Of a DNA stretch of 64,000 bases, positions 36,181 to 46,150 are shown one piece after another (positions within the stretch are counted from its first letter, which is position 1; every line of letters starts with the position of its first letter). The notes under the pieces were generated by a model. The model saw only the letters and a program-made list of their open reading frames with translations, did no database searches and was not told the DNA's origin. The translations under genes and the position numbers were made by a program. Source of the stretch: Flavobacterium sp. (lineage in GTDB: Bacteria; Bacteroidota; Bacteroidia; Flavobacteriales; Flavobacteriaceae); assembly GCA_023251135.1 (NCBI GenBank), contig JAHEZJ010000004.1, positions 94,704 to 158,703 of the forward strand, given 5' to 3'.

Positions 36181-38169
36181 ATGGCTATGCAGACAGGAGA
36201 AAACGAACAGGCACTGAGAAAGATCTTGGATATGACAAGACTCATCAGTATTATTATTTTAGTAATCCATTTTTATTATTACTGTTATGCAGCGTTTCGG
36301 GAGTGGCATCTGGTCAGTGGGTTCAGTGATAAAATTATAGGTAATATTTACAATACAGGACTATTTAGTAATTTTCATAAGTCCAAACTCTTTGCACTGG
36401 GATTTTTAATAATCTCACTGCTTGGAGTTAAAGGGAGAAAAGATGAAAAACTGAATTACAAAACAGCTTTTGCTTATATAATTACCGGGATTCTGATTTA
36501 CTTTATAAGTTATCTTTCACTATACCTGAAAATAGAATTAATGTTGGCAGCTATTGTCTACATGGCCATAACTTCCAGTGGCTTTCTTCTGATGCTTTCC
36601 GGCGGTACATTATTATCGCGTATTATAAAAAACAGGTTAAACAGCAAGGATATTTTTAACAACGAAAATGAAACTTTCCCCCAGGAAGAAAGGTTCTTGG
36701 AAAATGAATATTCCATCAACCTTCCCGCTCGATACCATTTAAAGGATAAGATAAGGGACAGTTGGATAAACATTATTAATCCTTTTCGGGGACTGCTGGT
36801 TTCCGGCACACCAGGATCTGGGAAATCTTATTTCGTCATACGCCATGTCATTACCCAGCACATCCGTAAACAATTCACCATGTTTGTCTATGATTTCAAG
36901 TTTGATGATCTGACCAGAATTGTCTATAATACCTGGCTTAAATACAAGCATCTCTATCCGGTTTTGCCTCAGTTCTATGTCATTAATTTTGATGACCTGA
37001 CCCGGACAAATCGTTGTAATCCTTTAGAGCCATCTGGTATGAGTGACATTACGGATGCTTCAGAATCAGCGCGTACTATTTTGCTCGGACTCAACAGGGA
37101 ATGGATCAAAAGACAGGGCGATTTTTTTGTAGAATCTCCGATTAATTTTCTATCAGCTATAATATGGTATTTACGAAAATACAAAGACGGCGAATTCTGT
37201 ACGCTTCCCCATGTAATTGAACTAATGCAGGAAGATTACGATAGTCTCTTTACCCTGCTCAGAACCGAAAAAGAAATAGAAGTACTTATTAATCCTTTTG
37301 TGAATGCCTACCTAAATAATGTTATGGACCAGTTGGAGGGGCAAATTGCTTCGGCAAAAATTGCCATGGCACGGCTTTCCTCTCCACAATTGTATTATGT
37401 TTTATCTGGTAGCGATTTTACATTGGATATCAATAATCCGGATGAACCGAAGATTGTCTGCATGGGCAATAATCCGCAGAAAATCCAGATATATGGAGCT
37501 GTATTATCATTATATGTTAACCGATTGGTAAAACAAGTGAACAAAAAAAACAAGCAGAAAAGCAGTCTGATATTCGATGAATTTCCAACTATCTACCTCA
37601 ACAATATGGACAGTTTGATCGCTACTGCTAGAAGCAACAAAGTAGCAACTTGTCTGGGTATCCAAGATTTTAGCCAGCTGCGTAAAGATTATGGACGAGA
37701 ACAGGCGGATGTTATTATGAATATTGTTGGGAACGTAGTCAGCGGACAGGTTACAGGTGATACAGCTAAACAATTATCAGAGCGTTTTGGAAAAATTATG
37801 CAGGATAGGGAAAGCCTTTCCATCAATAGCGGAGATACTTCTATAAGCCGGTCCAAACAATTGGAATCTGCTGTACCTCCGTCCAAAATTTCCGGACTTA
37901 GTTCCGGTGAGTTTGTTGGTATGGTAGCCGATGATCCTGATTGTAAAATAGAACTTAAAACCTTTCATTCTGAAATAGTAAATGACCATGAAGCATTGAA
38001 AAAAGAAAAGGATGATTACATCGATATCCCTGTCATTCGAAAAGTCGACAATTCAATGGTGCTGCGCAATTATCTGCAAATAAAAAAAGACATCAAGGAT
38101 ATCATTTATGCTGAAAAAGAACGACTATTAAATGATCCTGAATTGATGAATTTAGTGATTAAGAAGTGA
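36181..38169 (+). CDS. Type IV coupling protein (TraG/VirD4, MobC-type ATPase)
   Basis: A 662-residue membrane ATPase. Three hydrophobic segments in the first 150 residues anchor it. Walker A is VSGTPGSGKSYFV near residue 208 and Walker B SSLIFDEFPTIYL near 460, followed by a sensor region ATARSNKVATCLGIQDFSQL. It docks the relaxase-DNA complex to the secretion channel. It starts 11 bp after the relaxase gene. No T4SS channel genes (tra) are in the window, so transfer would need genes outside it or a helper element. Confidence 0.92.
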   Translation: MAMQTGENEQALRKILDMTRLISIIILVIHFYYYCYAAFREWHLVSGFSDKIIGNIYNTGLFSNFHKSKLFALGFLIISLLGVKGRKDEKLNYKTAFAYIITGILIYFISYLSLYLKIELMLAAIVYMAITSSGFLLMLSGGTLLSRIIKNRLNSKDIFNNENETFPQEERFLENEYSINLPARYHLKDKIRDSWINIINPFRGLLVSGTPGSGKSYFVIRHVITQHIRKQFTMFVYDFKFDDLTRIVYNTWLKYKHLYPVLPQFYVINFDDLTRTNRCNPLEPSGMSDITDASESARTILLGLNREWIKRQGDFFVESPINFLSAIIWYLRKYKDGEFCTLPHVIELMQEDYDSLFTLLRTEKEIEVLINPFVNAYLNNVMDQLEGQIASAKIAMARLSSPQLYYVLSGSDFTLDINNPDEPKIVCMGNNPQKIQIYGAVLSLYVNRLVKQVNKKNKQKSSLIFDEFPTIYLNNMDSLIATARSNKVATCLGIQDFSQLRKDYGREQADVIMNIVGNVVSGQVTGDTAKQLSERFGKIMQDRESLSINSGDTSISRSKQLESAVPPSKISGLSSGEFVGMVADDPDCKIELKTFHSEIVNDHEALKKEKDDYIDIPVIRKVDNSMVLRNYLQIKKDIKDIIYAEKERLLNDPELMNLVIKK

Positions 38170-38190
38170 TAAAAATTAAACTTAGAAATA

Positions 38191-39153
38191 ATGACACAGA
38201 AACAATTTACCGATATTATTCAATTAATAAAGCAATCCAGATCAAATGCTATTACAGTAGTTAATACTGAAATGATTAATCTTTACTGGAATATTGGGCA
38301 GTACATTCACAATCGTATTGAAACAGCAGATTGGGGAAAATCAGTTGTAAAAGAACTGGCTGATTTTTTACAGAAAAGTGAACCTGATTTAAAAGGATTT
38401 TCGGACAAGAATCTTTGGAGAATGAAACAGTTTTATCAAACATACAAAGCTTTTCCAAAACTCTCAGCACTGCTGAGAGAAATCAGCTGGACTAACAATC
38501 TTATCATTTTAAGCAGGACCAAATCAATCGAAGAACAGGAATTTTATTTGCGGCTTTCAAGTCAGGAGAAATTTAGTTCAAGAGAATTAGAAAGGCAGAT
38601 AAACAGTGGCGTTTTTGAAAGAACAATTATTGGAAATTCAAAAGTCTCATCAATGATGAGAGAATTACATCCCGATATCAAAAATACTTTTAAGGACAGC
38701 TATATATTTGATTTTTTAAACCTTTCTGAATCCTATAGCGAGAGTGATTTACAAAAGGGATTGATCAATCAAATGAAAAATTTTATACTTGAGTTAGGCA
38801 AAGATTTTTTATTTATAGAAGAAGAATATAAAGTTCAGGTAGGTCATAGTGATTTTTATATTGATCTGGTTTTTTATCATAGAGGCTTACAGTGTTTGGT
38901 AGCATTTGAATTAAAATCAGATAAGTTTAAACCTGAACATCTCGGACAGTTGAATTTTTATCTCGAAGCATTGGATCGGGATGTGAAAAAGCAGAATGAA
39001 AACCCAAGTATTGGTATTTTATTATGCAAAGATCAGGATCATACCGTTGTAGAATACGCTTTAAGCAGAAGTCTATCTCCAACGATGGTTGCGGAATATA
39101 AAATTCAACTGCCAGACAAAAAACTATTAACACAAAAGCTGACCGATCTTTAA
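38191..39153 (+). CDS. DUF1016 / YhcG-type PD-(D/E)XK nuclease
   Basis: A 320-residue protein. The N-terminal part is the DUF1016 region (INLYWNIGQYIHNRIETADW, then GFSDKNLWRMKQFYQTY). The C-terminal nuclease has HSDFYIDLVFYHRGL with Asp near residue 220 and VAFELKSDKF with Glu-x-Lys near 238-241. Such proteins (also called YhcG) are frequent in islands and are thought to act on DNA, often next to restriction genes. It lies 21 bp after the coupling ATPase on the same strand, so it could be carried as cargo on the mobile element. Confidence 0.85.
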   Translation: MTQKQFTDIIQLIKQSRSNAITVVNTEMINLYWNIGQYIHNRIETADWGKSVVKELADFLQKSEPDLKGFSDKNLWRMKQFYQTYKAFPKLSALLREISWTNNLIILSRTKSIEEQEFYLRLSSQEKFSSRELERQINSGVFERTIIGNSKVSSMMRELHPDIKNTFKDSYIFDFLNLSESYSESDLQKGLINQMKNFILELGKDFLFIEEEYKVQVGHSDFYIDLVFYHRGLQCLVAFELKSDKFKPEHLGQLNFYLEALDRDVKKQNENPSIGILLCKDQDHTVVEYALSRSLSPTMVAEYKIQLPDKKLLTQKLTDL

Positions 39154-39182
39154 TTAATTTTTAACAACCGTATTATAAACTG

Positions 39183-40268
39183 CTATAATTCAAACTCATA
39201 ATACTCTCCCTCTGTAAGATAATGGACATCAAAATTCCATTTTTCAAAAACACTATCTTCATCTGATTTAAATATTCCACGCAGTATTTCATTATCGTAT
39301 GTAAAATAGAATTTATAATGTGAGTTTATGGACCTATTTTTATTTCTTATTATCCTTGCCATTGATTCTTTAGTAGGTAAATAATCTTTGTTAATTCCAT
39401 TAACACTCATTAAATAATTCTCGCAGTCAATAAGATCATAAAGTTCATTAGAGTTATTTGCCTTACTTCCATGATGGGTTACTTTAACCAAATTACATTT
39501 AATTTTATTATTTTTAGAATACCCCATTGTTTTTAGACTCCTTACTACATCTGAAGGATGTGAATCCGCAAGCCACAAAATTTTCTTTCCTTTAAAAATA
39601 GTCAAGACACTAATACTACTACCATTTTCAACAGATGTATCTTCAGTCCAAAAATCAAGATTAAAATCGTCTAACCTCATATTATAGTCATATTCTTTAG
39701 GTTTCTTGGCCTCACTGATTTCGCTAGATTCATTTTTTTGAAGTGGAACTATTGGTAAACGATACTTCTCCCGAAGTTTATTAATTTTTCCAACTGATGG
39801 TGTGAGCACCTTAAATTCCATGCCAAAAATAATGGGAAGGGTAATTTCAGATGTTATGTCAAAGTTTTTAATTTTTCCTTTCTGATTCAAATAATTATAG
39901 AGTTGGTCACCCTGATCAATACTTTTTATTTCACTAATTTTTTTTTCATCAGAAACGACTTTTAAAGCAGGATATATTCTCGGGGGGTTATAATACCATT
40001 CTTGAACAATATCAGTAAATTCTCCTCTTTTAATTGTAGTAAGATATTTTATTACGCCTCCAATATGATCATCATGAATATGAGAAATGAGCCACATATC
40101 AATGATTTCTTTATTGGTAATAAGTTCTTTGATTTCATTAGAGAGAATATGGTTAAAGGTTCGTTCATATCCAGAGTCAATAAAAATATTATGATTTTGG
40201 TTATCATCTCCTTTAAAAGTAATTCGTGAAGCATCTCCGCACTCTGCTTGGTAAAAATATATTTTCAT
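39183..40268 (-). CDS. Metallo-beta-lactamase fold hydrolase, Avs1A-like
   Basis: A 361-residue metallo-hydrolase starting MKIYFYQAECGDASRITFKG. The metal motif is canonical HxHxDH (HIHDDHIGG, His63, His65, Asp67, His68), with further NGSSI, LADSHPS and THHGSKANN. It resembles the hydrolase at 22128-23210 in most motifs. An in-frame ATG at 40283 exists, but the ATG at 40268, one base after the STAND gene stop, matches the start of the homologue and is preferred. It follows the protease-STAND gene on the minus strand as an operon, the layout of AVAST type I, where a hydrolase (Avs1A) accompanies a protease and a STAND protein. Confidence 0.85.
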   Translation of the reverse strand: MKIYFYQAECGDASRITFKGDDNQNHNIFIDSGYERTFNHILSNEIKELITNKEIIDMWLISHIHDDHIGGVIKYLTTIKRGEFTDIVQEWYYNPPRIYPALKVVSDEKKISEIKSIDQGDQLYNYLNQKGKIKNFDITSEITLPIIFGMEFKVLTPSVGKINKLREKYRLPIVPLQKNESSEISEAKKPKEYDYNMRLDDFNLDFWTEDTSVENGSSISVLTIFKGKKILWLADSHPSDVVRSLKTMGYSKNNKIKCNLVKVTHHGSKANNSNELYDLIDCENYLMSVNGINKDYLPTKESMARIIRNKNRSINSHYKFYFTYDNEILRGIFKSDEDSVFEKWNFDVHYLTEGEYYEFEL

Positions 40269-40269
40269 T

Positions 40270-43200
40270 TTAGTCTCTTTCATACATTAGCATTTCTCCT
40301 TTAACAGTACCGTTTTCAAGTGAGAAAACACCGCATGGAACTCCGAAATCATAATCCTGATTTCCCAAATCCGAAATTTTTTCGCCAAGTATGGTCCAGA
40401 TTATTTCAAGATTGTTTTTACTTAGAAATTCAACAAGTTTATCTTTGCGAATCAGAACCCCTTTAGGATTGATGTTTGTCACAACTAAATCTCCATTTGA
40501 ATCTATAAAATCTCCATCGTTGGATGCGTACTGCAATCCTAATCCTTCAAATAAAGTTTGACATGGAATGTTGTATTCAAAATTTGCATCAGATTTATCA
40601 TTTTCCATGCTTCCTTTTGCTGATGTTGTAGCAACAATAACTTTATAGTCAGTGTCCCGAATAAATTCCCATTTAGGCTCTTGTCCTTCATCAAAATAAG
40701 CTGGCGACCAAAACTTTTCTCGATTGATTAAACGGCTTATTGTACCATGATTTTCAGGCATCCAAAGTCCGAAAAAATTTTTATCCGACAAGTATGTTAC
40801 GATTTCTCGTTTATCTTTCTTTTTTACCAAATATGCCTGAATCAAATATTCTATATGTTTGTGGGGAGAAAAATATTTATCTTCTCCTAGGCTCTTGGGT
40901 TGTCTCCATCCAATATAATGCTCTAAATGTAACCACTCAACACCCTCAGGATCTTTTTTGACAATGACATCTTTACCCATTGGCAAGTCTTCAATTTGGA
41001 ATGCCCATATATTAGAAGGAACGTTCCAATGCGTGTATGTAGGTTCTCCCCACCACTTTTTCTCATTGTAAATAATCCCAAGGTCATCTTCTATATTATC
41101 CTCATTGATGTTTAAGCTTGTATAAGCAGGATCTATATTTCGGATATAAAGCTGCCAGGCTCCGTTATAATAATTAGGTTTTCTAGAACCCCATCTTTTT
41201 TTCATTTCATAATTATCCACTATAATTGAAAGAATTTCATAAAAAGCAATCCATTGGTATTTTTTACCAATACGTTCAACTTTATTGTTATGTCGATTAT
41301 TATAACTACCGGCTCCAGAGTCAAACTCACCATGTAAATCTTTTTTATAGCCTAGCTTAAATACTCGTTGCACAATCCAATATTTGATAGGAGCTGTAGA
41401 AAATAAAGACATGTTCCTATACTTTATTTTTATTTTAATTTGCATGTATGGAATTCCTATTCTATCTAACCATATTCTTTGTTCTGTAGCAAAAGTACCA
41501 AGGGCATTCTCTTGAAAATCTTCCAAAAATTTAATTTTTTCAGCTAATTCTTTTTCACTTTCAGAAAATTCAGAAGTAAAATTTCTATCGCGTTTTTCAC
41601 TACAGAAAAAAATTAATTCGATATTTTGTGAAATCATTTTAAGTATTTTTTTTTCACTTTTATTTAGCGATTTAGAAAAATTTTTCATTTCTTCATCTGC
41701 ATTCTTTTTTAAAGGGGAAAATGAACTTAAAGCTGTATTCACAATTTTATTACCGAAATCACCGCTTATCACTGAATGATAAATTTGATTAAAAGAATTC
41801 TTGTACTGGATTTTTTCAGTCTTCTTATTGTACGGAATCTCATATTTTTGAGTTTCTTTCTTGGTTGGGAAAAATGGAACATTACTCTGATACGGCGGAC
41901 GTACTAATGTCATATCAAAATTTAAGTTTGTTTTTCTATAAAAAGCATACTCACATATGTTTCTTGCATAATCAAGGAGTAATATATTTCTGGGCGGTTT
42001 GCCATTTTTAAAAATAGAAGAATAGGTATATTTTGATATTTCTGAAATCGATTCCTTTTGCGCCGTCCGGAGTATACAGCCGTAAGCAACAGCATAAAGT
42101 CTTTCCAGTATATACATATCGTTAGTTCGCCTAAATACTTTTAATGTAGAAATTAATGCTTGCGGTTGATTCTCTAGAAGATTGACCATGGCCTTCGTTG
42201 TTTTATCGCGAAGTTCCACACAGGTACTTGCTAAAACCCAGGATAAGCTTTGAGCTGTAAGTCGTGTTGTTTCATAATCCAAATTTGGAGAAATATTTTT
42301 TGTCCAAGCCCAGTCAATTAAGCGTCTAATAGGAAAAGCACTACCATAATCGTCATTACCTCCGAAACCCAAAAGATATGATTGCCAGAAACTATCCCGT
42401 TCTGACATTGTATACTTTTTTAGACCATGGTGCAAGCGGTCACTATTTAATGGATGCCCAGGGATGGCAGTGAACTCTAGTAATTTATGAATCCAATCAT
42501 CATTATCTACCAAAAAATCGTCACTTGATAACCAATAGTTTAATTTTTCAGAATTAATACTATCAATTGCTCTCCAAGTGAGACTTTTAAGAAAATAATT
42601 ACTTATCATGTGGGTATGATTACGATAAGTATCAAGTTGTTTTTCTTCATCAATCATCCAGTTAAAAACTTCAAAAATCTCAATTTCATATTTTTCGGGG
42701 AGTAAAACTGCTATAGCCTCGATGATTCCATTATTATAGTACTTATCAAATAGTATGGCAAGAGGAGTATTTTTTTCAAATGCTGGAACTATTTGTTCTT
42801 TTGATTTGTAAGGTTTTAATAATTCTTCCGCAATATAAAAATCTCCAAATCTTTCATAGGCAAAATAGATTGTCTCTTCATGTTTATCTCTTACAGAGTT
42901 ATAATTCATATTCTTTGTAAGTACATTTTCTTGGATTAAATCATGTAATAAATTAGGAAACCTTGAAAATTCTTTATCAAAAAATTCTACAGCTTCTTGT
43001 AAGAAGAGAATTCTTTTTCCTTTTTCAAAACACAGGGCAGCTATTTTGTTAATCGCTTCTCTAACAAGAGTTGTACGGTTAGCATATTCAATTTTTGCTA
43101 GTAATTTGATATTTATTGATGTAATATACATATCAAATACCTCTTTTATTCCATGAAATCCTAACGGAAAAGCTTTATCTGCTGACTCTTTTACGCCAAT

Positions 43201-44982
43201 ACAGACTAGCTGTAGAAACAGAGGATTGGTAAATTCTGGAGCAAGAATTGGAAATGTTGGCTGTTTGAGCCCAAAGAAGTTGCAAAATAATTTTAAGGCT
43301 GCATATTCATTACCTCTAAAACCCTCATGTGTTAGAAATGTTATTTCTTCGTTTTTACGAGTACTTTCCGGTATTACAAATTTAAAATAGGTTGAGCGGA
43401 CTGTTAATACAAGTCCTATAAAAGGGTAGGTAGAAATTTCTTTTATAAATCCTGCAAGATTATCTGTCCATAAATCAGATGTTTTACTTTCGTTCACAGC
43501 ATCAATAAGGATAAGAACTCGGGAATTTATCTGAGCACCGATATCATTAAGACTGGTTAAAAAATCTTTAAAACTGCACTGAAGATCAAGCTTTTCAAGA
43601 ATATTCGCAGATATGCTTTTAGTACTAGTAAAATTCTGTCCCAGTAATAGAATTGTTGGGATATCTTTTTTTATCCTCTCATTTGCTACATCTCCCAATA
43701 GATGCGATTTACCACAACCTGCTTCACCTTTTATAATAAGAAAAGGGTTGTTTGCAAGTCTGATATCGATATCATTCTCTAACCGTCCTAAAAAAGTATT
43801 ATTATCCCTACGCATTTCCCACAGTCTTTCAATTTCAGCACTATATGGTTCTCGATAATTGTATTCTTTTTTTATATTTTTTATTTCACTTTCTTTTTGT
43901 CTTCTAAGTTGATACAACTGATCTGTTTTGTCATTTGTTAGTTCATTAAATGTATTGATTTCAATAAGAATCCATTCTGGATCAAAGATTTCATCTGCTT
44001 TGAATTCAATGTCCGATAGCCATTGTTTAACTTTCTGACGAAATGCTACAAGTTTTTTTTCTATTTCGCCTACATGCTCATTTTCAAATAGAGTATGGTA
44101 ACTTTTTTCACTAATCCAGTCGTCGAAAATTTTGAATGTTCTTGATTTGAAATTCTGATCTTTTGAAATGTCATTAAATTTGAGTGCTATAGGTAATCTG
44201 AAATTTAGTTTTTCATTAAATCTAGGACCTAAATTTTCAATAGCTAATTCTACTTTTTGCTTGAAAAATGAAGGTGTCAACCCTTGTCCTCCCATAAATG
44301 AAAATGTGATCGGTGGAAAATAACAGTTATTAAGAAGTTCATTAAGAGTATCCAAATATTGACAATAAATAACTTTTCCCATATCCTCGGGTCTAAAACG
44401 AGTAAAAATCCCAAAAAGATATATTTCATCGTTTGCTTCTAGAAAAACTCCACTACCTGAAAAACCTTCTGTTGCCCATGAGTTATAATCTTCATGCAGC
44501 TGTAATTGAAATTTATGAACTTCCGTCATCTCTTGTTTCCAAGTCGGGAAAATCACATCTAATTCTTTACCCTGAGTAGCATTTGGAAATCCTTTAACAG
44601 CAAATTGATTAAAGGACTGTCTATGGTTTACACATAATATCTTAGGTATTAGCCCTATATAGGATTCTAATTCACTCTTATCAAAAACAAGTACAGCAAC
44701 ATCTTTATCAGCATCTTTAAAAACTAATCGGTTATCGATTGTTTTGGTTGTACTGTAATACGAGTTATTTTTGGAATTGTAAAAATCAATATTTATTTCT
44801 TCTAAAGGTTCTTGAAACCCATCTCCGTCTTGGAATAAGCAATGTGCAGCGGTCAAAATATATACCAAGTCCTTTAATTGGTCGTTATAATATACAATTC
44901 CTGATCCTATGCAGTTACCTGTTACTCTATTTGTAAGTCTTATTGTAAGATTAGATATAATTTTATCGTTAGTATTTTTCAT
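40270..44982 (-). CDS. Trypsin-like protease fused to STAND NTPase (AVAST type I-like)
   Basis: A 1570-residue single protein. Residues 1-about 220 are a trypsin-like protease with triad His47 (ILTAAHC), Asp94 (DKDVAVLVF) and Ser175 (EGFSGSG). Residues about 225-400 form a linker with NLGPRFNEKLNF. The STAND NTPase has Walker A KGEAGCGKSH at 418-427 and Walker B VLILIDAVNES at 489-499. About 1000 residues of helical and mixed sensor region follow, as in Avs proteins that bind phage terminase or portal. In described AVAST type I the protease and STAND parts are, to my knowledge, separate genes; here they are one ORF. No signal peptide, so cytoplasmic. The predicted role is sensor plus effector against phage (inference). 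Confidence 0.88.
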   Translation of the reverse strand: MKNTNDKIISNLTIRLTNRVTGNCIGSGIVYYNDQLKDLVYILTAAHCLFQDGDGFQEPLEEINIDFYNSKNNSYYSTTKTIDNRLVFKDADKDVAVLVFDKSELESYIGLIPKILCVNHRQSFNQFAVKGFPNATQGKELDVIFPTWKQEMTEVHKFQLQLHEDYNSWATEGFSGSGVFLEANDEIYLFGIFTRFRPEDMGKVIYCQYLDTLNELLNNCYFPPITFSFMGGQGLTPSFFKQKVELAIENLGPRFNEKLNFRLPIALKFNDISKDQNFKSRTFKIFDDWISEKSYHTLFENEHVGEIEKKLVAFRQKVKQWLSDIEFKADEIFDPEWILIEINTFNELTNDKTDQLYQLRRQKESEIKNIKKEYNYREPYSAEIERLWEMRRDNNTFLGRLENDIDIRLANNPFLIIKGEAGCGKSHLLGDVANERIKKDIPTILLLGQNFTSTKSISANILEKLDLQCSFKDFLTSLNDIGAQINSRVLILIDAVNESKTSDLWTDNLAGFIKEISTYPFIGLVLTVRSTYFKFVIPESTRKNEEITFLTHEGFRGNEYAALKLFCNFFGLKQPTFPILAPEFTNPLFLQLVCIGVKESADKAFPLGFHGIKEVFDMYITSINIKLLAKIEYANRTTLVREAINKIAALCFEKGKRILFLQEAVEFFDKEFSRFPNLLHDLIQENVLTKNMNYNSVRDKHEETIYFAYERFGDFYIAEELLKPYKSKEQIVPAFEKNTPLAILFDKYYNNGIIEAIAVLLPEKYEIEIFEVFNWMIDEEKQLDTYRNHTHMISNYFLKSLTWRAIDSINSEKLNYWLSSDDFLVDNDDWIHKLLEFTAIPGHPLNSDRLHHGLKKYTMSERDSFWQSYLLGFGGNDDYGSAFPIRRLIDWAWTKNISPNLDYETTRLTAQSLSWVLASTCVELRDKTTKAMVNLLENQPQALISTLKVFRRTNDMYILERLYAVAYGCILRTAQKESISEISKYTYSSIFKNGKPPRNILLLDYARNICEYAFYRKTNLNFDMTLVRPPYQSNVPFFPTKKETQKYEIPYNKKTEKIQYKNSFNQIYHSVISGDFGNKIVNTALSSFSPLKKNADEEMKNFSKSLNKSEKKILKMISQNIELIFFCSEKRDRNFTSEFSESEKELAEKIKFLEDFQENALGTFATEQRIWLDRIGIPYMQIKIKIKYRNMSLFSTAPIKYWIVQRVFKLGYKKDLHGEFDSGAGSYNNRHNNKVERIGKKYQWIAFYEILSIIVDNYEMKKRWGSRKPNYYNGAWQLYIRNIDPAYTSLNINEDNIEDDLGIIYNEKKWWGEPTYTHWNVPSNIWAFQIEDLPMGKDVIVKKDPEGVEWLHLEHYIGWRQPKSLGEDKYFSPHKHIEYLIQAYLVKKKDKREIVTYLSDKNFFGLWMPENHGTISRLINREKFWSPAYFDEGQEPKWEFIRDTDYKVIVATTSAKGSMENDKSDANFEYNIPCQTLFEGLGLQYASNDGDFIDSNGDLVVTNINPKGVLIRKDKLVEFLSKNNLEIIWTILGEKISDLGNQDYDFGVPCGVFSLENGTVKGEMLMYERD

Positions 44983-45037
44983 TCTTAATTAACTTTTTAA
45001 ATTTTACTGTCACTCTCTTAATGAATAATAAAAATCA

Positions 45038-46138
45038 CTACAAATCATGGATTTCAAGACCATTTAAACCGTGTTCTAAAACCCCAAATAATGTTTGAGA
45101 ATAATACTGGGAAGTTCCCTCTATAAGTTCCAATTCACTAACATTTAGGTTAACATCCGTTCTTATACTTGCCTGATGGTTAAAGCGATCGTTATAGGTT
45201 GCAAATTGTCTTAGTTGCATAGGCAAGACATCAGTTCCTTTAAACAATGTTTTTAAACGATTACAATACCCATAATCCAAATTAAAGGTTTTGACAGGCA
45301 GAACTACATTATGAAATGTTCCGGTATGTCTTACTTTGTTTAAGTCAATATGTGTTGACGAATACTTAATACCATCAAGATTTTCAGAAACCCATTGCAA
45401 TAAAAGCTGTGGAATAATGTACTCAGGCTTAAATGTGTCTTCTGAATTTTTAACTTTAATTGAACAGCAAGCGACTAATGGCCAGGTTAAAACTTTATAT
45501 AAAGAAGTATTTACATCTGTTCTTATGGTATCATTTTTTAAATTAGAATTATATATATCTGAAGTTAAATCTAGTAATCTAAGATCGCGCTGATTAACTA
45601 ACCTTATAGCCTGAATTGAATCTATATTTGGTCTGCGCATTTCTTCCCAAGCTACATATATTGAATTTGCCGTGTAAAGTGATGGAAGCCCAGGAATACT
45701 AAATCTTTGTGATTTTACTATTCCACGCTTCTCAAATGGAATATGAAACAATTCGTCTTTGCTCAAAGGATAATTTCCACTAGTAGTTCTAATACGATAA
45801 AGATTATTTGCTGCCGGAAGTCTTGAATTCTTATCAAGATATTCAGTTATATTTATAGCTTTCATTGTATTCCTGAAAGTTATATAAGCCTGAGCCGGTT
45901 TACCTTTATAAAAATTATCAATTGTCCTGAGGAGCCCGTTAATTAGAACTCCAATCTTTTTTTTATATTCATTTACATCACGATAATTCAAGTCGGGATG
46001 TGACGATATGATTTCTGAGTTATCTACTAAGGTTTTAAAATCGATCAATTTTGAAGCGACTGCTTTCCTAAAACCTTCACTGTCATAATGAATTGGTACG
46101 TTGGTAATAGGATTATGCAATAAGGATAATAATTCCAT
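45038..46138 (-). CDS. RES-domain protein, possible NAD-degrading effector
   Basis: A 366-residue protein. The central part fits the RES family: LYRIRTT (Arg115, Arg117), FEKRGIVKSQRFSIPGLPSL, Tyr155 in LYTANS and YVAWEEM with Glu165-Glu166, the pattern of toxins such as Res that destroy NAD+. The N-terminal 110 residues and C-terminal 180 residues are unknown. It is the last gene of the operon with the STAND-TPR ATPase, 12 bp downstream of it. In such a place it is a natural effector: the STAND protein would sense infection and RES would drain NAD+ to stop phage growth. This is inference from fold and context. Confidence 0.65.
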   Translation of the reverse strand: MELLSLLHNPITNVPIHYDSEGFRKAVASKLIDFKTLVDNSEIISSHPDLNYRDVNEYKKKIGVLINGLLRTIDNFYKGKPAQAYITFRNTMKAINITEYLDKNSRLPAANNLYRIRTTSGNYPLSKDELFHIPFEKRGIVKSQRFSIPGLPSLYTANSIYVAWEEMRRPNIDSIQAIRLVNQRDLRLLDLTSDIYNSNLKNDTIRTDVNTSLYKVLTWPLVACCSIKVKNSEDTFKPEYIIPQLLLQWVSENLDGIKYSSTHIDLNKVRHTGTFHNVVLPVKTFNLDYGYCNRLKTLFKGTDVLPMQLRQFATYNDRFNHQASIRTDVNLNVSELELIEGTSQYYSQTLFGVLEHGLNGLEIHDL

Positions 46139-46150
46139 AATAGTAAAATT

